Shown here piece after piece: positions 10,967 to 22,309 of a DNA stretch of 64,000 bases; within the stretch, counting starts at the first letter, position 1; every line of letters begins with the position of its first letter. Source of the stretch: Leptasterias polaris (Eukaryota; Echinodermata; Asteroidea; Forcipulatida; Asteriidae); the NCBI GenBank assembly GCA_037783415.1, contig JAZGTN010000085.1:3343501-3407500 (forward strand), given 5' to 3'. The notes below the pieces were generated by a model. That model was not told the origin of the DNA and did not search any database. It saw only the letters and a program-made list of their open reading frames with translations. The position numbers and the translations under genes were made by a program.

Positions 10967-11708
10967 GACTGTGCAAGTCTCGCGCATAAGCGAATTTCCG
11001 GGACCATCGTGGTCCCAACCATATGGAGTTTTACGTGGGCAAGATTTTGTTTCGTCAATTATTTTAGTTTTACGTACTTTATGACCATGAAAATTATACA
11101 TGTTGTTGGGAATGTTATACTAAGTGATCAAAAATATGAAAGTTAAATCAATTCAACAAAACAACGAAGAAAACCCAAGAATTAAACTTGACCTCTGCTT
11201 CCGGTTACTTGCAAAAAATTAAGAATTTGTGCCCACCTCCGATCACCAAATTTGTTTTGGTCGCGCGATGATAATCACCAGACGCTGTATTGTCAGACGC
11301 TGAGCCTTTTCATTGCAGTCTACGGTTGTCGAGGCGTCAGCGTCCTCTTTAATTAAACTGCGTCATGCGTTAATTCTACGCCCGTGCGATCATCGCGCGT
11401 CTGCGTTTAAACCTGCTTTTAGTGGTTGCACGTACTCAGGCGTGGATTTACAAAAGGGTTTCTAAAAAGTTTAGATCAAATAAGCATCCTTGTCCCAGAG
11501 TTTTTAGTTTGTTTCAACAAAAACTAACAAATGATTTGTGTATTTATTATGAAAGCTAAAACTAATTTTATGCAAATTGTAAAGGTTATTTTTGTTGGTC
11601 AGATTTTTTCATAGATCTAATTTAAAAACAATGATTTGATTTCAGAAAAAAATATGTTCTTCGCTTGACGTGTTTTCTCGCTCGGACACGCGCGAGACTT
11701 GCACAGTC
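10967..11708 (+). mobile_element. TA-flanked element, family 'GCAAGTCTCGCGC', copy B
   Basis: Termini GACTGTGCAAGTCTCGCGC and CGCGCGAGACTTGCACAGTC are bordered by TA on both sides (10965-10966 and 11709-11710). The interior is homologous to copy A but has diverged, and the 75-codon frame of copies A and C is disrupted here. Confidence 0.85.
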
Positions 11709-11889
11709 TATACCCCCTTTCATTTAACACTGTGGAGTGTATTTTTAAAGCATCTTGACAGCTCAGTCAATTCATTCAAAGTTCCCCCAGTGGATTTGTT
11801 GAGTGTGATAACCTTTTTACCAGAGGATGCACAGCACTGGAAAAGGAAAGAAGAGAAAGACAGAAAGGGAGGGACTTGATGTTTGAAGC

Positions 11890-12060
11890 TTTGCATGGTG
11901 CGGAAAATAGGACGTAAATGTAATTAGTAAACTTGACAGTACAACCATCTCTTCTTGGGGGAGTGTTGGCCCTGAAAAGAGCTGAGCGTGTGTGGTATCG
12001 ACGTTTCGAACAGTACACATCTCTACTCGTCTTCAGGAGAAGATGATCAGAGTATTTACT
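11890..12060 (-). mobile_element. Possible Penelope-like element end fragment
   Basis: On the minus strand, TCTCCTGAAGACGAG, TTCGAAACGTCG and, further on, CAAGAAGAGATGGTTG resemble the terminal region of Penelope-like retroelements, as I remember it. No reverse transcriptase of that type is visible beside it. It directly follows the LINE remnant at 12071-12345, so it could instead be part of that element's 3' UTR. Confidence 0.4.
12000..12036 (-). ncRNA. Hammerhead-ribozyme-like motif
   Basis: The minus strand reads CTGAAGA, then a possible 7-bp stem (CGAGTAG with CTGTTCG, two wobble pairs) around a 9-base loop, then AAACGTC. This resembles the CUGANGA...GAAA hammerhead core found in Penelope-like elements. 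The stem as drawn uses the G of GAAA, so the core is imperfect and activity is doubtful. Confidence 0.35.
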
Positions 12061-12070
12061 ATTTATCTTC

Positions 12071-12345
12071 TTAGAAAGGGGGGAGGTACACAGGAGAAAC
12101 CCAGATTACAATGAAAAGAGAAAAGATCAGGTTTTGAGGGCCTTCTTGAAAGGAGTGAATAGCAGTTGAATTTCTAACAAGTGCAGGAAGTTTGTTCCAT
12201 AGACGAGGGAAAAAGCCCGAGAATCTTATTGCGATTATTAAAAGAGGACTTAACAGGTTCAAAAGAACACGAACTTTGCAAGTCCGCAACAGTGAAGATC
12301 CATGTACAATGAGGGCACAATGCATATTTGGTGTTTTCAAAGACC
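12071..12345 (-). pseudogene. LINE C-terminal remnant
   Basis: A minus-strand frame ending near 12071 contains FFPRLWNKLPALVRNS followed by HSFQE. This matches the LWNKLP...(I/V)R block that closes the reverse transcriptase protein of CR1/L2-type LINEs; compare LWNKLPVDIRKS at 62035-63048. Everything upstream is missing or unrecognisable. Confidence 0.6.
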
Positions 12346-13300
12346 GACCAACAAAACTAAACTCAATATGCTTTTCTTACAAATTATACTTTAATTTTTT
12401 GCATTTTACAAAAGCATTCATGTTTTGTATTCACCTTTTTTCTTACAACATTTTTAAAAGGGGGTAACCCCTTGATGATGTTACAATTATTCTGAAACTA
12501 TAGTCAATGAAATGGTCACTAAAGGCCAAGTTGGGGGGAGGGGGTGAAGTCTGCCTCCATGAAAGCTGTGACCCAACAATGCAAAATAAACCTTTATCAT
12601 GGTTTGGGCAATCTTGATTTCCTTTCATTCAAATCAATGAACCAAACCGAGGCTAGAAGGAGAAATAGTCTGGTTCTTTTTTGTACAATGAATATTAGCA
12701 TTCATTGCTGTTGTTGGATGCAAGGAACTTGATGGCAGCATGATGATGGTCTACACTATCAAATGTTCCTCAAGACAGCATGGTAGTATCGGCCATTGTA
12801 GCCATGAAGGAACAGGAAGGGCAAGCCAAGTGAAGACAGTTGAATCCTGGATTCATAGAGTTTGTGTCCTTGAGTAAGATTAGAACTCAATTGATTCACA
12901 TCCCAGTAGCTACATGTTCACCATAACAGATGTACAGTACATGAAAGCATCTGATAAACAAGAACATCTGGCAACTACTGTAGTAACAGATGTGGATCAG
13001 AGCTCCACCCTGACAAACCATGAAGATATTTCATATTCGATCTAACAATCTAAATAATGTCATGTACACCTGTACTGTGTAAGATGGTTAAGGTCATCAT
13101 AATGTACATTGTAGTTTGTAACATTGATGAGATGGCAGTGTACATGTACATGTAATGCACAGCATTCTACATTGAATACAAAGTAGCAAATCAACTTGTC
13201 TACCATGTCTACCATCTACAATGTTTGTACACACGATTTTAGTTGTTAACTGTGTACTTGTTGTATCTACATCTATTGTACATGTGTAGTCAATATGTGT
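12346..13300. other. Non-coding stretch without recognised features
   Basis: Mixed AT-rich sequence with TACATGTA-type words towards 13100-13300. No coding signal and no repeat ends were recognised. Confidence 0.4.
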
Positions 13301-13310
13301 GTCACTGTCA

Positions 13311-13460
13311 GGCTTGATACTTTGTGGTGAGGCAATGGAGGCCCCAATGCCCCTGGTGATCATTGCCTTGGTGCCCCTTGGAATGCATTGCCAGTATAAA
13401 TTTACAATTCTCTCTAGAGCTGTCCTACATGTATCCTTCAAGGAAAAACTGCCTTGGAGC
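13311..13460 (+). repeat. Diverged CAGGCCTGG-family fragment
   Basis: CAATGGAGGCCCCAATGCCCC and CATTGCCTTGGTGCCCC resemble the family interior. Ends are not preserved. A similar fragment lies just right of the inverted repeat, at about 14375-14530. Confidence 0.45.
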
Positions 13461-13476
13461 AAATAGATCCATCCAT

Positions 13477-14331
13477 TAACCCTCTTGCTGTCTGACCATT
13501 CAATACCATTCACTGTGGTTTTGAATGATAGATAAGCTATGCCAGCCTTGCAATATGATACCATGAGGGAATGCATGTACACAGTACACAGTTAGTTCTG
13601 TGCACAGTTGTGCCACCATACACAACTTTGGCAGTTGAATGGTTTCAAATGGTTGGTCAACTCACTTGAAAATGTTGCGAACAGTAGGAGGGTTGAGCCC
13701 CGCCTCCTTACGAGTTGACCAATCACAGCCGCGAAACCCGATCACCATAAGTGCAAAGATCACCAAACGGCTCAAATGGTGATCAGATTTCGCGGTTGTG
13801 ATTGGTCAATGAGAAATGGGCGTGGCTTAATGGATCGGTGTATTGCAATGCTTTGCAGAATGTGCAGCAAAACTTTATGTAGCCTACTATTTTATTATGA
13901 GCCTATCTACAATAAAACTTCTGACCGTGGGTGTGTTTTTTTATATTTTTGTTTATGTCATGGCAATAAACATAAATGAAATGCGTATAAAAACTGGAAT
14001 GACGATGTTGAATTCAGCCTAGTGTCTCATCTTGCTGATTAAATGCGAGGCAGCTGGGGCCTCATTAAGAGTCTCCCTCACACACCATGCTACATTTATA
14101 ATTAGTACTTTAAAACCCTCCTACTGTTCGCAACATTTTCAAGTGAGTTGACCAACCATTTGAAACCATTCAACTGCCAAAGTTGTGTATGGTGGCACAA
14201 CTGTGCACAGAACTAACTGTGTACTGTGTACATGCATTCCCTCATGGTATCATATTGCAAGGCTGGCATAGCTTATCTATCATTCAAAACCACAGTGAAT
14301 GGTATTGAATGGTCAGACAGCAAGAGGGTTA
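13477..14331. repeat. Large inverted repeat: two identical 218-bp arms
   Basis: The arm at 13477-13694 (starting TAACCCTCTTGCTGTCTGAC) and the arm at 14114-14331 are reverse complements without a mismatch when read side by side. They are separated by 419 bp. No flanking target duplication is visible. The spacer contains a second, smaller inverted pair. The structure resembles a fold-back transposon, but no transposase is present. Confidence 0.9.
13695..13856. repeat. Inner inverted pair related to the AATACACCGATCC element
   Basis: GTTGACCAATCACAGCCGCG (about 13714) is inverted at about 13790-13812 (CGCGGTTGTGATTGGTCAAT), followed by GGCGTGGC and GGATCGGTGTATTG. The same words form the right end of the element at 47677-48080, so a copy of that family probably lies in the spacer of the large inverted repeat. 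Confidence 0.6.
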
Positions 14332-14757
14332 TTGAGGCCAATTCTAACTTCTAAGAGCTAGCAGTGCTGATCTTTTTTAAAGGAGGCAATGAGGGCAAGT
14401 GCCTCCAATGCCTTGGTGCTTTTGCATTATCTGCAGTACAAATTTTTATTTCTCACAAAAAGATTATCTCTAGGGGAAATTGCCTTACCCTTACAAATTA
14501 CCCCTACAAAATTTTACTGTACCAATTAATCCTTAACTCCCTATTAATTTACTGAGTAATAAACAAGAGCAACTGACTAGGGACAAACATAATAAATCAA
14601 TTTGAGGTGAACAAATAAAAAGAATACATTAGTGAACAGTTGAACCTGCGACTTGCAGGTACAAACACACCGGACGGTGCTCTACTAATCAATTAATTTA
14701 ACAGGAACTTTAGCATGTTTTGGACGACACCTACATTGTACACTGTAGTAATGTAAT

Positions 14758-16780
14758 TGGGTCTTTCCATAAATGAGGGGGCCAAAGCGTGACATGGTGT
14801 TATATCTCAAAAGATAATGTACATTCTATATTCTTTGCATGTTTAAGTGGTGGGGATAGCTCATACGTTTAATGTATAACTTCAATTTCTTGAATCAGAT
14901 TTTTTGTTTTCATATACGATCCAAAACTATCCATCACACTGTAACGAAGACACCGGAATCTCAGTTTCCTGTTACAGTGTGAAACTTGTGACTTGTTTTG
15001 CCATAAATTAGTAGGTTTTCATTGAAAATTTAAATTTCAAAGGGTAATATGTAAACATCATTGGTATACTGTAATTCAGCTATTTTCAATGAAAACCTTC
15101 AAACGTAGGCGAAGAAGTAAAAGCCGACAGTTTCACGCGTAACCGAGAGACTGGTGTCTTTGTTACACCGTGACTCAAAAAGTCTTCTCTCCCTTATTAC
15201 CGTATTTTCTTGCGGATAAGGCGCTCGGCGGACAAGACGCAGGACCCTAAAATGACCCCAAAAATGTCAAACGTCAGCAGAAAAGGCGCACCGCCGCACA
15301 AGACGCATGTTTAACAGCACACAGAAGAACACCAGGCGCCACCCGGTGTCGGTACATTGACACAAAGACGTCATTTTGTTGCCTTTTGGAGCGTTCACAC
15401 TATTCGAAGCATGAATGAAACCGTAACCACATGGGCGTGTAGAGCCATGCAGAAAAGACCAACGTAAATTGATACCGACCTTCGTCCATCCATTCAGCCA
15501 ACGCTGTGCATTGTTAATAATATGAAGTCCGGCCCAATCAGCGGCCAGAAACAATGGTCCACGCACTGTCTGAAGATATTGCAACACGAACCCAGGCCCT
15601 CCTAGCATGAACATCCGACGTCCCACAATGAGGATCCTTGCTGATAAAGACAGGTTACCAGTCTAAGTCCCTCCGAGCCAGTAGATGTTGCGCCCTCTAC
15701 CGGTGACTAATACCAAAACTAGCGTCGCCTTTATATATACCTTACGCAAATAATCCCCACACCCGGGAAGACGTAACAAAATGTTTCATTATATATATTT
15801 GTTTAAGTTTTTGTAATGTGTTTCTTTTTGTATATAAAATTCTTTTCCATTATTTCAAACCTTTAATTTGTTAATCTCGTTCATAAGATTTTGTTTTAAA
15901 GTTCTTTTTATTTATTTCAAACTTATAATCTCGTTCATAAGATATTTGTTTAAAACATCTATCCTCTTCTTAAATAATGTTAGTTTTGTTTTCAAGGGTC
16001 ATTACCTTGTTTTCAAGGATAATTTTTTTTATTTGACTAAAAAGAGGCAATTAAAAAATGAATATTTGAACGTTTAATGAAACAAACGAAAGTGCAATTC
16101 GTATAGGTTGGCCAACAAACATTGGTACTTAATTATCCCATCCTTAAATAGTATGTCAAGCCATAATAGTACGTCAAGCACACTTCGGAGATATTCTGTA
16201 CAATAAAAACCCTCAAAGTTCACCACACAATAGAGGTTGGGTGAATGCCGTTTGTACAACAGCATTGACAGTAAATCTGATTGCAGCATTTTCGGAACGA
16301 ATACGCGGCCACACAGAAAAACGTTTGTACGACGCCGACGTCTGTTGGACCGAAAGTACCAACACATTGCGGCATTGTTGGAATGAAAGCACGGTCATGG
16401 GGGATGAACAAGTTGCGGCATTGTTGGAATGAAAGGACAGTCTGGGGGATTGCGGCATGATTGTTGAAACGAAAATACGGTCTCAGTGTCTGGATAGTTG
16501 AGCCTTGTTTGACGGCATTATTGAGTAAGGATTCTTCACACAAAGACCGTTGATTTGAACTGGACAAAATAAAGGTATTATTTTACGCAGTGATCATCAA
16601 AAAAAAATCAATCGTCAGCAGACAAGGCGCATCGAAAGATAAGACGCACCGATATTTTTGGGGTCAAAAAAGTCAGATAAGACGCGTCTTGTCCGCAAGA
16701 AAATACGGTATGCATCATAAATGTCTTTTGAGATATAACACCATGTCACGCTTTGGCCCCCTCATTTATGGAAAGACCCA
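14758..16780. mobile_element. Outer inverted-repeat element holding a nested element
   Basis: TGGGTCTTTCCATAAATG with the following bases (through CAAAAGA, about 57 bp) recurs inverted at 16730-16780. The two ends are separated by a second inverted-repeat element (15198-16710). The left interior has a further inverted pair around 14937-15175 (CACTGTAACGAAGACACCGG and GGTGTCTTTGTTACACCGTG). No transposase frame was recognised. Confidence 0.75.
15198..16710. mobile_element. TA-flanked element with TACCGTATTTTCTTGCGG ends
   Basis: The left end TACCGTATTTTCTTGCGGAT, then GGCGCTCGGCGGACAAGACGC, is matched by inverted right-end sequence finishing in CGCAAGAAAATACGGTA. The terminal TA at each end fits a TA target site. 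The ends resemble those of 30874-32364 (TACCGTAATCTTCGG). Internal tandem repeats include CTCGTTCATAAGAT (about 15880 and 15930) and GCGGCATTGTTGGAATGAAAG (about 16367 and 16415). A 119-codon minus-strand frame at 15267-15626 has no recognised domain. Confidence 0.75.
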
Positions 16781-17058
16781 CTTGTATCATAGGGCAAAAA
16801 AAACAAAATATACTTTTAATATTCCCAATGCAATCATTTAATTGTTGTTTGGGGGTATTCCTACTGCTGATTATGGGATTTAAACTGACCTCTCACTACT
16901 ATGTGTAGGTGGGGTCAGTGGTTATTATTTTTCAATAAATAATTTCTTTTAATTTTATATTTTATTCCAAAATGAGCTTACATCACTGAGTAAATCTATT
17001 TATTGCAAGCCAATTTGTGTAAACAAAAATTTAAAAATAAATAAAATGTCACAATGTG
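16781..17058. other. Non-coding sequence
   Basis: AT-rich, with no recognisable coding signal. It lies within the region expected to be MYO18A intron. Confidence 0.4.
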
Positions 17059-17463
17059 CAGGGCTCGAATTTTGGGGAAAAATCCACAAGACTACAGGGC
17101 TTGTAGCTCAAAATCTTTACTGGACAAGAATTTTTTTTACAAGACCAGATTCAAAATGTGAAAATAAAAAGTTTCTGACACAGTTTAACATGCATGTACA
17201 TTTGACTGCTCTTATATGAACCCAAACTGAGACAAGTAAGAGAAGATTTATCTCTTGTCTTAATGGTATTATAAAGTGTACTTGATTACTCACAGAATTG
17301 AAAGATAATTTATCAGACCCAAATTCAACACTTTAACATAATTTGTTTCTGTTATTCAATTGAAAAACACAAGACCATCGGACTTGTTTGGTCATAAGTT
17401 TACTGGCCCAACACTAAAATTACTGGCCTCGGGCCTGTGGTCCAGTGTAAAATTCGAGCCCTG
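17059..17463. mobile_element. hAT-like element with CAGGGCTCGAATTTT ends
   Basis: CAGGGCTCGAATTTTGG at the left is inverted as AAAATTCGAGCCCTG at the right. ATGTG borders both sides (17054-17058 and 17464-17468). The interior repeats TACTGG and ACAAGAC words near both ends. It sits about 90 bp into the MYO18A intron, just past the donor at 17556-17561. Confidence 0.7.
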
Positions 17464-17561
17464 ATGTGATTTAAATTGATAATGTATTAGAACAGCAAGA
17501 TCAAGAGATAATTATGTCTTCTTATTACCCTTGTTGATTCAGCAAAACATTTATTACTTAC

Positions 17562-18671
17562 CCTGCCTCGCTCGATGCGAAGACTTGAACTTTGCGCCAA
17601 CGATCCCGTCTTCAGTATCTGCTCCCCAAGATACATCTCAGATCCATCCACACCGTGTCGATGGCTCAACTCAATTAACTCCGGGATAGGTTGCACCTTT
17701 AATACGACTGCCTCCGAAGACCCTCGAATCTTACTGATGATGTCATCGCGCGGTGTCGCTTCCACGTTTTCATTATTAACTTCCACAAGACGATCTCCCG
17801 GCAGCAAACCGGTCGTATTTTCCTTTTGCGTTGAGCTTGGCTCGGCAAAGTGGACGGTCCTTCTGGCTATATTCCCACCGGGCCCACTACGCTCTTCAAT
17901 GATGCAACGTCGCAGTGTAAATCCAAACCCTCCGTTGGGTTGCCGGTTTAACGAGACATCTCGCTTCTTTGGCAGTTGCGGGGGAACAATATCCGGTAGC
18001 GGTAACTCCATGTCAAACGATTTCTCCCCCGGACCGGGACTCCTGACTGCCGGATCGAAGAAACTTTCATCAAATTGCGGGGTGCTCTTTAATGAAGCTG
18101 CTCTTGTTTTCTCTGCGATAAGTTCATTGTAGGCAGTGTTATCAGCAAGAACAATGGTGTCATCCAGCTTTGTTGACACGGTTCCTTTGGAAACTTCTGG
18201 AGATCCGTAACTAGACTTCCCTTTCAGAATACTCTTCTTGGAACCTGAACCTTTCTTCAAAAGTGGTGGTGGTTTGGACACCTTGGGGACCCTCTCGTGA
18301 TTGCCATTTGCCTCTCTCGATACGTCTTCCTCATCCACTGACTGGATGGCATTGATCTCAAGACTGCTTCGTTTATCTTGACTCTCCTCGCTGCCACTTG
18401 TGAATTCCATACTGTAGTTGGACTCGCTGTTCCGTATCTCCACACCGGGTGCATGATAACTATCAGTGCGCTCAGACTTTTTACTGACGCTCGATTTTCT
18501 GTTTGGAAATAATCCCCGTTTGATTTCGTCGAGACGGCTAAGTTCTTCCTCTGTCATAGGTTTCTCCTTCGTTCTGTCTTTGTGCTTGACAGACTTGTCC
18601 TGTTTCTCTCGCTCTTTCTTCTCTTTCTTGTCCTTCTTGGAATCTCGGTCTTTCTTCTTAAAGTGAAACAT
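17562..18671 (-). CDS. MYO18A: Unconventional myosin XVIII (MYO18A-type), first coding exon with PDZ domain
   Basis: This exon encodes residues 1-370 of a class XVIII myosin, an actin-associated, Golgi and cytoskeleton-linked motor protein with little or no ATPase activity in known family members. Residues 5-38 are a Lys/Glu/Asp-rich stretch typical of the long MYO18A isoform. Residues about 237-326 form the PDZ domain, with the GFGF binding loop at 248-251 and LLPGDRLVEVN near 289-299. The following KVQPIPELIELS is nearly identical to what I recall of vertebrate MYO18A. The start ATG is at 18671, preceded by a good acceptor (TTTTCATTTTCCAG) whose exon begins at 18692, so the 5' UTR is split. 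The exon ends in phase 0 at AGG|GTAAGT. MYO18B lacks the PDZ domain, so the MYO18A type is preferred. The gene is partial here: motor and tail exons were not found in 1-17555. Confidence 0.92.
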
Positions 18672-18692
18672 GGTTGCTTGCTTTCAAGCTTC
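18672..18692 (-). other. MYO18A: 5' UTR part of the MYO18A coding exon
   Basis: Twenty-one transcribed bases lie between the splice acceptor (CCAG, on the plus strand CTGG at 18693-18696) and the ATG. At least one non-coding exon must therefore lie further right on the minus strand. I could not place it. Confidence 0.7.
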
Positions 18693-18762
18693 CTGGAAAA
18701 TGAAAAGCACATCATTGCCACGCTTACAGCATCAACTACTTAATTGAGATACTTATCTGCTT

Positions 18763-19146
18763 AGGCCAAGTAAACAAAAATACCAGTTGATCGTCCCCGC
18801 CCGCATTTTTTTTTGAGGCCGCATCCTTTTTTTTTTATTATATATTTTTTTTCAATTTTTCCGGAGAAAATAAAATTAAAATACAAATAAAAAAACATTG
18901 TTTGTATTTTTAATCCACCCTTGACATATATATAGTTTAATTTTTGATGTAAAATTACCTCATGCAACAAATAGATATAAAGAAAGTTAGCGGGGATTTC
19001 AAACTGAAGAATTGGTGGCCTGTTTGAATTGAAATACTTGGCGGCCATCTTGGAAAAAAAATAATAAATAAAACATAAAAAGGCCCTCATCCTCCTCTTT
19101 TTGGAAAAATCAGGACGATCAACTGGTATTTTTTTAAATTTGGCCT
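18763..19146 (-). mobile_element. Inverted-repeat element, copy 2 (GATCGTCC ends)
   Basis: This is a reversed copy of the element at 1272-1641, with AGGCCAAGTAAAC and CAGTTGATCGTCC at one end and GGACGATCAACTGG with TTTGGCCTT at the other. Shared internal words include GGCGGCCATCTTGG and TGCAACAAATAGATATAAAG. It is in the upstream intron of MYO18A. Confidence 0.7.
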
Positions 19147-21407
19147 TACATGACACACGTAGGCTTTAGAAAAACATTTACTTACATTACAAGAACTGTC
19201 AATCTTTCGTTAGCCCTGGTAGGACTTCAGTCAGTGCCACTGCACTGACGTCCTCAGTGTTTTAGCTAGGATTTGAAAAGTGGGTGTGCAAATTGAAAAA
19301 CAGGGTGTGCAACTTTTTTCACTGAAAATCCACACAGAGTGCACAAACTCTCTCAAATTACCTTGAAAACATAACTTTGTTTATCAATTGTCTTAAGGCC
19401 CAGCGGGAAGCTTAATTTACTGGTTGTATACGCTCTTATTCGCTGATGTATTCTGTGCCCTGAATTTGGGTTGCAATGTAGGCTCCTATAAATACTTTTT
19501 TTAAGTTGTGGAGTTCATTCTAAGAAATTAACTTGTTTGTCCTTTAGGATGAAACTTTGTTTAGACCACAAAAATCAATAACACAAGAATTACAATTTAA
19601 AAATTGTAAAGAATGAATGTAATATATAGGCCAAAGAATCTTTAAAATTTCACAATTATTTGTTTAACCCTTTGGCAAATTTCAGATTACCTTATAATGA
19701 TTGGCTCTCATTGTGAATTTGTTGATTGAATAAAATTTATTATTGTCAAATTGTTTTAATTGTTTTGCCACCTTTTTCGCCTGATGATTCCCAAAACATA
19801 TTGACTGATGTTAAATGATAATTGATACTGTTTTGTATCATGGGAGCTGAAAAATTTAAGCTTAATTTATTTTAATTTTTTTAATTAAGAGGGGCTTTCC
19901 TAAACTGGTGTTTTGTTTTGTTTTTGGTTTTTTTGCTGGATGGACTAAAATCAAACTTAATTCGCTCGCAATTTCTTTTCCATTTCAATAGATTTCTAAT
20001 TTGAAGATCTCAACCTTTTTTATATGCAGTAAATGTTCATCCATAGAGAAAGGACAGAGACTCTAAGGTTCAGCATTGATGGAAAATTAACGAAGTGCCA
20101 CGTCCGATGATAACGCACTTCGGTGGCATCGCGGAGGCAACGTTAAAACAAGGTCCCCCAGCGAACGTTCTCGATGTTTTAGTAGCCTTAGTACAAGCAT
20201 AGAGAAATGGTACAAGGGCGTGTATAGTACAGAAATCCACAGCCTCCACTACATACACTGTGAACGTGTACCGAGTTGGGAGTCTAGCCAAGCTTTCTTC
20301 ATGAATATGGATATTATTTACAGCCAATCACAGTGTGCTGATAGATGGACTTTGCACCATGTGGCTGCATGCACCATACGGCTGCATGCACCATACAAAC
20401 ACGTGGTCGTATGTATCGGTCTGTGACACGACGCGAGCACGGTGCGTGTGACGCATGGGTGGTAGACATGACAGTGAACAAGTGAGCATCAACAACGATC
20501 GCGGCCGTGATGGCAGAAAAAATGTTCGGACATTTCGAACCATTTCACTAGCTAAAAAACCGGAGACTTGACCACCGGAGACTTGACCACCGTAGGCCTT
20601 CCCACTTCTATAAATTGTGACAAGGAAAATAATGTTTTCTCGGGACCAGAGCAGAATTGTTGGTAATATAATAAAGTTTTGACTCGCCCGCTGATGTCTT
20701 GAATCGCATTTGACGACTATCTAATTTTGAAAATCAGAATGAGAGAAAATTTGAGTCAACCTTTACCTTCTTGACAAAATCTGTTTTCGTTTTGGTAATT
20801 TTCGTTTCTTTTATGTTATTTCCCCTCTTTGTTTCGTCCGTTGAAACACTTGCTTGCTCTATGGTTGAAACAGCTTGCAAGTTTACAGATCCCACACAGC
20901 TAATCGTCAATGGGTGGGCATCCATGCGATAACGAAGGGAGTGGTATGGTTCCTAGAGTTTATTTCGTCTTTTGGTGTTAAGAATTACACACGAAAACGT
21001 TTACCAAAACGCGGGGTATCCGACTAACACATGCTGCAACTTGCGTCTTATTTGGGGATATTAATTGCATCGGAGTCAACGATGTTTTCATGTCTTTCTA
21101 CAACATTATTAAATTTTAGAAATATTTTTGTCATTCAATTCAGCCCATATTTTATACAAAAGTGGTGCACGGCTTGATTTACAGTAAACAAGCCGTGCAT
21201 GAAAAATAGGCCGTGTTTTCAGAAAATTGGCCGTGCAAAACACGGCTGGACGTCCTGGGTATAAAGATCCTTTACAATGCGAACAAAATTTTGAGTACAA
21301 TTTTTCATATTTTTACCTAATTTGAGAAGCTGAAACTCCATTCATTTATTCTTGGTGCCCTTAACTACACTTTTGATGAGTTCAAAAACTAACAAATACA
21401 TCCATGA
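19147..21407. other. Intergenic or 5'-intron sequence without confident genes
   Basis: Upstream of MYO18A. I see AT-rich sequence, a tandem GGCTGCATGCACCATAC pair at about 20362-20396, a relatively GC-rich patch near 20400-20560 that could be promoter or first-exon DNA, and ACAAGCCGTGCA-type inverted words near 21170-21250. No open frame is convincing. Confidence 0.4.
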
Positions 21408-21598
21408 ATGACATTATTTCCGAAAATAAGTCCGAGTTGTGCACTGGCGATGTAACTCTGTCTTGTTGCCGCCCGGAAGAAAAAACGTTGAGAGTTACGG
21501 GTTAGACAGCGCCCTCTTTTGTGAACTTGGTTCCATGTCAGTTGAGGTTGTCCCATCGCCAGTGCACAACTCGGACTTATTTTCGGAAATAATGTCAT
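21408..21598. mobile_element. Short inverted-repeat element (about 190 bp)
   Basis: Forty-odd bases beginning ATGACATTATTTCCGAAAAT and running through GTTGTGCACTGGCGATG recur inverted at 21553-21598. It is a compact MITE-like element with a 100-bp centre. Confidence 0.8.
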
Positions 21599-21599
21599 C

Positions 21600-22288
21600 C
21601 AAGGATAACATTTACAATTCTGAATAGAGCAGGCGTAAAGTTCAGGACACAAGGAATATATATGTGAGTCAAGTTTCAACTTCCTCAAAAAGGTAAAAAT
21701 ATATTTTATAAATTTTATAAATTTTTTCGCAATGGCAGAGGACCTTTATACCCTGGACTCCGTCGCGTTGTATGCAACGGAGGAGTCCAACCTGGGCTAA
21801 TCTTTCGTATGATGAGAGCTTGACATTATGAAATTATACTACAAATAAAAATTAAATATTCTGACTTTTAAGGATAGATTTAAAGTTAATGTCAACCATT
21901 TATTAAGTTCACATTACTCAGAATATTCTTAATAAATTATCCAAAAGTATCAAACATTTTGAGGCAAATTTGTCAAAGTATTAAATTTAGAACAATTATA
22001 TCATTAACATCTGTGATTGTGTCTGTGAATGTGAGCCTGTATTTATAAAATTTATGTCTTTTTTATTTTTCCAAATTTTAGTTTTAGAAACTCTCCATTC
22101 CAGTCTTTAAAAACAAAAAAAGACTCGAAAAAGTCGAACAAAAAGAGAAGTAACAACTAAATAACATGACTAACCTAAATTTTTAGTAGAGACTGGTCAG
22201 TGGTGGTAGACTTAATTTAAAAATAAGAGTTTCAGCCCATCATTGTTGATTGTATGTGCGTCAAGCATCAATTTTTTTTCTTTTTTGT
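21600..22288. other. Non-coding stretch without recognised features
   Basis: AT-rich intergenic sequence with a small CGTTGTATGCAACG hairpin near 21764. No gene or repeat ends recognised. Confidence 0.4.
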
Positions 22289-22309
22289 GGGGGGGGGGGG
22301 GGGGGGGGG
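22289..22309 (+). repeat. 21-base G homopolymer
   Basis: An uninterrupted run of 21 G follows a T-rich stretch. It could form a G-quadruplex, and its length is uncertain in any sequencing technology. Confidence 0.9.

Noticed and set aside
13097..13582. 161-codon minus-strand frame
   Set aside because: It overlaps the large inverted repeat and a dispersed repeat, and has no recognisable domain.
15267..15626. 119-codon minus-strand frame inside the TACCGTATTTTC element
   Set aside because: No transposase or other motif is visible. It may be a remnant but cannot be supported as a gene.
17575..18132. 185-codon plus-strand frame
   Set aside because: It is the antisense shadow of the MYO18A PDZ exon, which is supported by homology and splice sites.
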